From: a virus
Virus record (IMG/VR): IMGVR_UViG_3300006030_000046
Location: 1-40,056 of that record
Strand: one strand, 5' to 3'
DNA length: 40,056 nt
The stretch's first letter is position 1. Every line of letters begins with the position of its first letter. This document shows positions 39,008 through 40,056 of the stretch, piece by piece. Both the position numbers and the translations under genes were made by a program. The notes beneath the pieces are model-generated. The model had not been told where the DNA came from. It was given only the letters and a program-made list of their open reading frames with translations, and did no database searches.

Positions 39008-39463
39008 TTACCCTGGACCCACACCCCAAGACGCCGAACAGTTTTCCGTTTCCAACACCAACACTCGTGAAATAAAACCAGGACCATAAGCAGGAGAGAA
39101 ATGCTTGTTTCCAAGTTCCAACAAAAATCCCGCCATATTCTCAGCAGTAGGGTTAAACGGCACCACCGCTAATCCAGTTCCATCTAACTCACGAAACGAC
39201 TCAAGTAATGGGTCCTCACTCCACAAAATCATACGGTGATCCCAATTTTCGTCTAACCAAGGCTGGTAAAACCTCTTGAGTTCTCCAAAATCAATGACCC
39301 GTCCCACAATATCTAACGCCCTGGAACTAGCGGTAACATACGTTACATAGTTGTGCCCGTGGAAATGCTTGCATTTAGACTCGTGGTTCACCACTCGGTG
39401 ACCAGCGCAAAAATGCAACCGACGTGTCGCAGTAATAACAGAGGAATCATCAAACAAAACCAT
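39008..39463 (-). CDS. queD: 6-carboxytetrahydropterin synthase QueD
   Basis: 151 residues; AAGGAG before the ATG. The PTPS-like fold shows its zinc His set (RRLHFCAGHR, CKHFHGHNY), with the catalytic Cys in ESKCKHFHGHNY and the family acid in LETENCSASW. QueD converts the FolE product to 6-carboxytetrahydropterin. It is the first gene of the operon, after the 39494-39528 terminator. Asp/His in VIDFGELKRF and DHRMIL match the conserved positions. Confidence 0.9.
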   Translation of the reverse strand: MVLFDDSSVITATRRLHFCAGHRVVNHESKCKHFHGHNYVTYVTASSRALDIVGRVIDFGELKRFYQPWLDENWDHRMILWSEDPLLESFRELDGTGLAVVPFNPTAENMAGFLLELGNKHFSPAYGPGFISRVLVLETENCSASWGVGPG

Positions 39464-39493
39464 AATTATGGCTCCTTCTTTTCGGGTACCAAC

Positions 39494-39528
39494 AAAAAAA
39501 AAAGACTAGCGGTTCGCCGCTAGTCTTT
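39494..39528 (-). terminator. Rho-independent terminator before queD
   Basis: AAAGACTAGCGG and CCGCTAGTCTTT (39517-39528, 39501-39512) form a 12-base stem with a four-base CGAA loop, followed by ten T on the minus strand. It ends 31 bases before queD, and 27 bases after the stop of the winged-helix gene. It also reads well in the other direction. Confidence 0.9.
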
Positions 39529-39555
39529 TTAAGAAACACAACTGAATGGAGAGGA

Positions 39556-40056
39556 CTACTCGCTGTCCAACCAATACCCATTATCGTTCCGTTGGACAGA
39601 AAGCCCCTTATACGTCTTGAGGTGATAGCTCAATTGGACGTTGACCGTCTTGGCCATGGACTCCTCCTCCCGATCCGGAAACTTCGAAACCAAAGCCTCC
39701 AAAATCTTAGCCTTAGTGATCGGGTGCTTCTCCGTAGCCTTCTTCAAGCACTCCACAATGGAGGCGATAACACCCGGACGCTGTTCACCATTCTTCTTCG
39801 CCTTCTTCTTGGCCTTGGGGGCCTTAGCCGGCACGTCCTCGTCGTCCGTATCCGTGTCAGCCTCCGGTTCTGCCTTCGCCTTTTTCTTGGCCTTAGCCGG
39901 CACGTCCTCGTCGTCGTCAACCTCCGGTTCGGCCTTCGCCTTCTTCTTGGCCTTGGGAGGGGCCGGCACGTCCTCGTCGTCCGTGTCAGCGTCCGTGTCA
40001 GCCTCCGGTTCTACCTTCGCCTTTTTCTTGGCCTTGGGGGCCGGCACGTCCTCGTC
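39556..40056 (-). CDS. Winged-helix protein with Lys/acidic repeats, N-terminus missing
   Basis: The frame is open to the right window edge, so the start is outside and the GTG at 40047 is internal. Residues up to about 95 are repeats of AKKKAKAEPEADTDTDDED type. The last 75 residues (QRPGVIASIVECLKKATEKH, PITKAKILEALVSKFPDREE, TVNVQLSYHLKTYKG, QRNDNGYWL) look like a winged helix, as in histone H1 or HARE-HTH domains. A nucleoid-like or transcription role is likely. The tail style resembles the SSB repeat tail. Confidence 0.7.
   Translation of the reverse strand, partial: DEDVPAPKAKKKAKVEPEADTDADTDDEDVPAPPKAKKKAKAEPEVDDDEDVPAKAKKKAKAEPEADTDTDDEDVPAKAPKAKKKAKKNGEQRPGVIASIVECLKKATEKHPITKAKILEALVSKFPDREEESMAKTVNVQLSYHLKTYKGLSVQRNDNGYWLDSE
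39800..40056 (-). repeat. Tandem repeats in the winged-helix gene
   Basis: Imperfect repeats of about 66-75 bases carry AAGAAGAAGGCG-like Lys codons followed by Asp/Glu codons (TDTDDEDVPA). At least three copies are in the window and the array runs past 40056. Confidence 0.75.

Noticed and set aside
1-40056. CRISPR array
   Set aside because: The repeats seen are direct, coding, in frame and lack unique spacers.
1-40056. tRNA genes
   Set aside because: No cloverleaf with a T-loop GGTTCGA in proper context was found by eye on either strand; a dedicated scan could change this.

Overview
The window looks like part of the genome of a tailed double-stranded DNA bacteriophage, or a closely related prophage-like element. 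Every supported gene lies on the minus strand, so transcription runs from position 40056 towards 1. Genes are tightly packed. Many join through ATGA, GTGA or TAATG stop/start overlaps, and Shine-Dalgarno sequences such as GGAGG or AGGAG often decide the start. A large terminase, a family A DNA polymerase split over two genes, a clamp and clamp loader, a RecA-like recombinase and a gp32-like ssDNA-binding protein identify the phage. The host cannot be read directly. The CsrA type, the LamG-repeat virion protein and several exported proteins are compatible with a planctomycete-like or other Gram-negative host, but this is only inference. No tRNA, CRISPR array, integrase or insertion sequence was seen.

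Region by region, in transcription order. (1) 40056-39556: C-terminal part of a winged-helix protein with long Lys/acidic repeats, then a strong terminator. (2) 39463-35195: a 7-deazaguanine operon: QueD, QueE, QueC, a CsrA homologue, a phosphoribosyltransferase-FolE fusion, a DpdA-type transglycosylase and a coupled 66-residue protein. Together these predict preQ0 synthesis and its insertion into phage DNA in place of guanine, a known way to resist restriction. (3) 35220-22774: the replication and recombination block: sliding clamp, uracil-DNA-glycosylase/3'-5' exonuclease fusion, Pol A polymerase module, clamp loader, UvsY-like mediator, a 53-residue membrane protein, ssDNA-binding protein with a bacterial-SSB-type tip, RecA/UvsX-like ATPase, 5'-3' exonuclease, PD-(D/E)XK nuclease, and an Mre11/Rad50 (SbcCD) system in which SbcC is cut in two at its zinc hook with sbcD between the halves. 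(4) 22763-19300: an RNA polymerase alpha-CTD-like protein, a two-palindrome site, an HTH/zinc-finger protein, a DUF1599 (nucleotide-modification-associated) protein and a MazG-like pyrophosphohydrolase. (5) 19144-9987: many small, mostly unknown proteins, about ten with zinc-ribbon cysteines, a duplicated gene pair, thymidylate synthase, small membrane proteins and an exported CAP-domain protein. (6) 9313-4055: large terminase, a holin-like protein, an exported trypsin-like protease with a collagen-like segment and an exported staphylococcal-nuclease-like protein. (7) 4012-1: small probable virion proteins, a glycosyltransferase and a LamG-domain protein with 72-bp tandem repeats that leaves the window.

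The parts fit together as a phage that runs its own replisome, adjusts nucleotide pools (ThyA, MazG, DUF1599, FolE), probably makes deazaguanine DNA, and exports an unusual set of enzymes late in infection. Three places show apparent one-base frameshifts (about 23320, 16938 and 10975). Two of them sit in A homopolymers, so sequence error, slippage and true gene decay must be told apart. Seven hairpin-plus-T-tract terminators punctuate the strand, and several stand only 11-31 bases before the next start codon.
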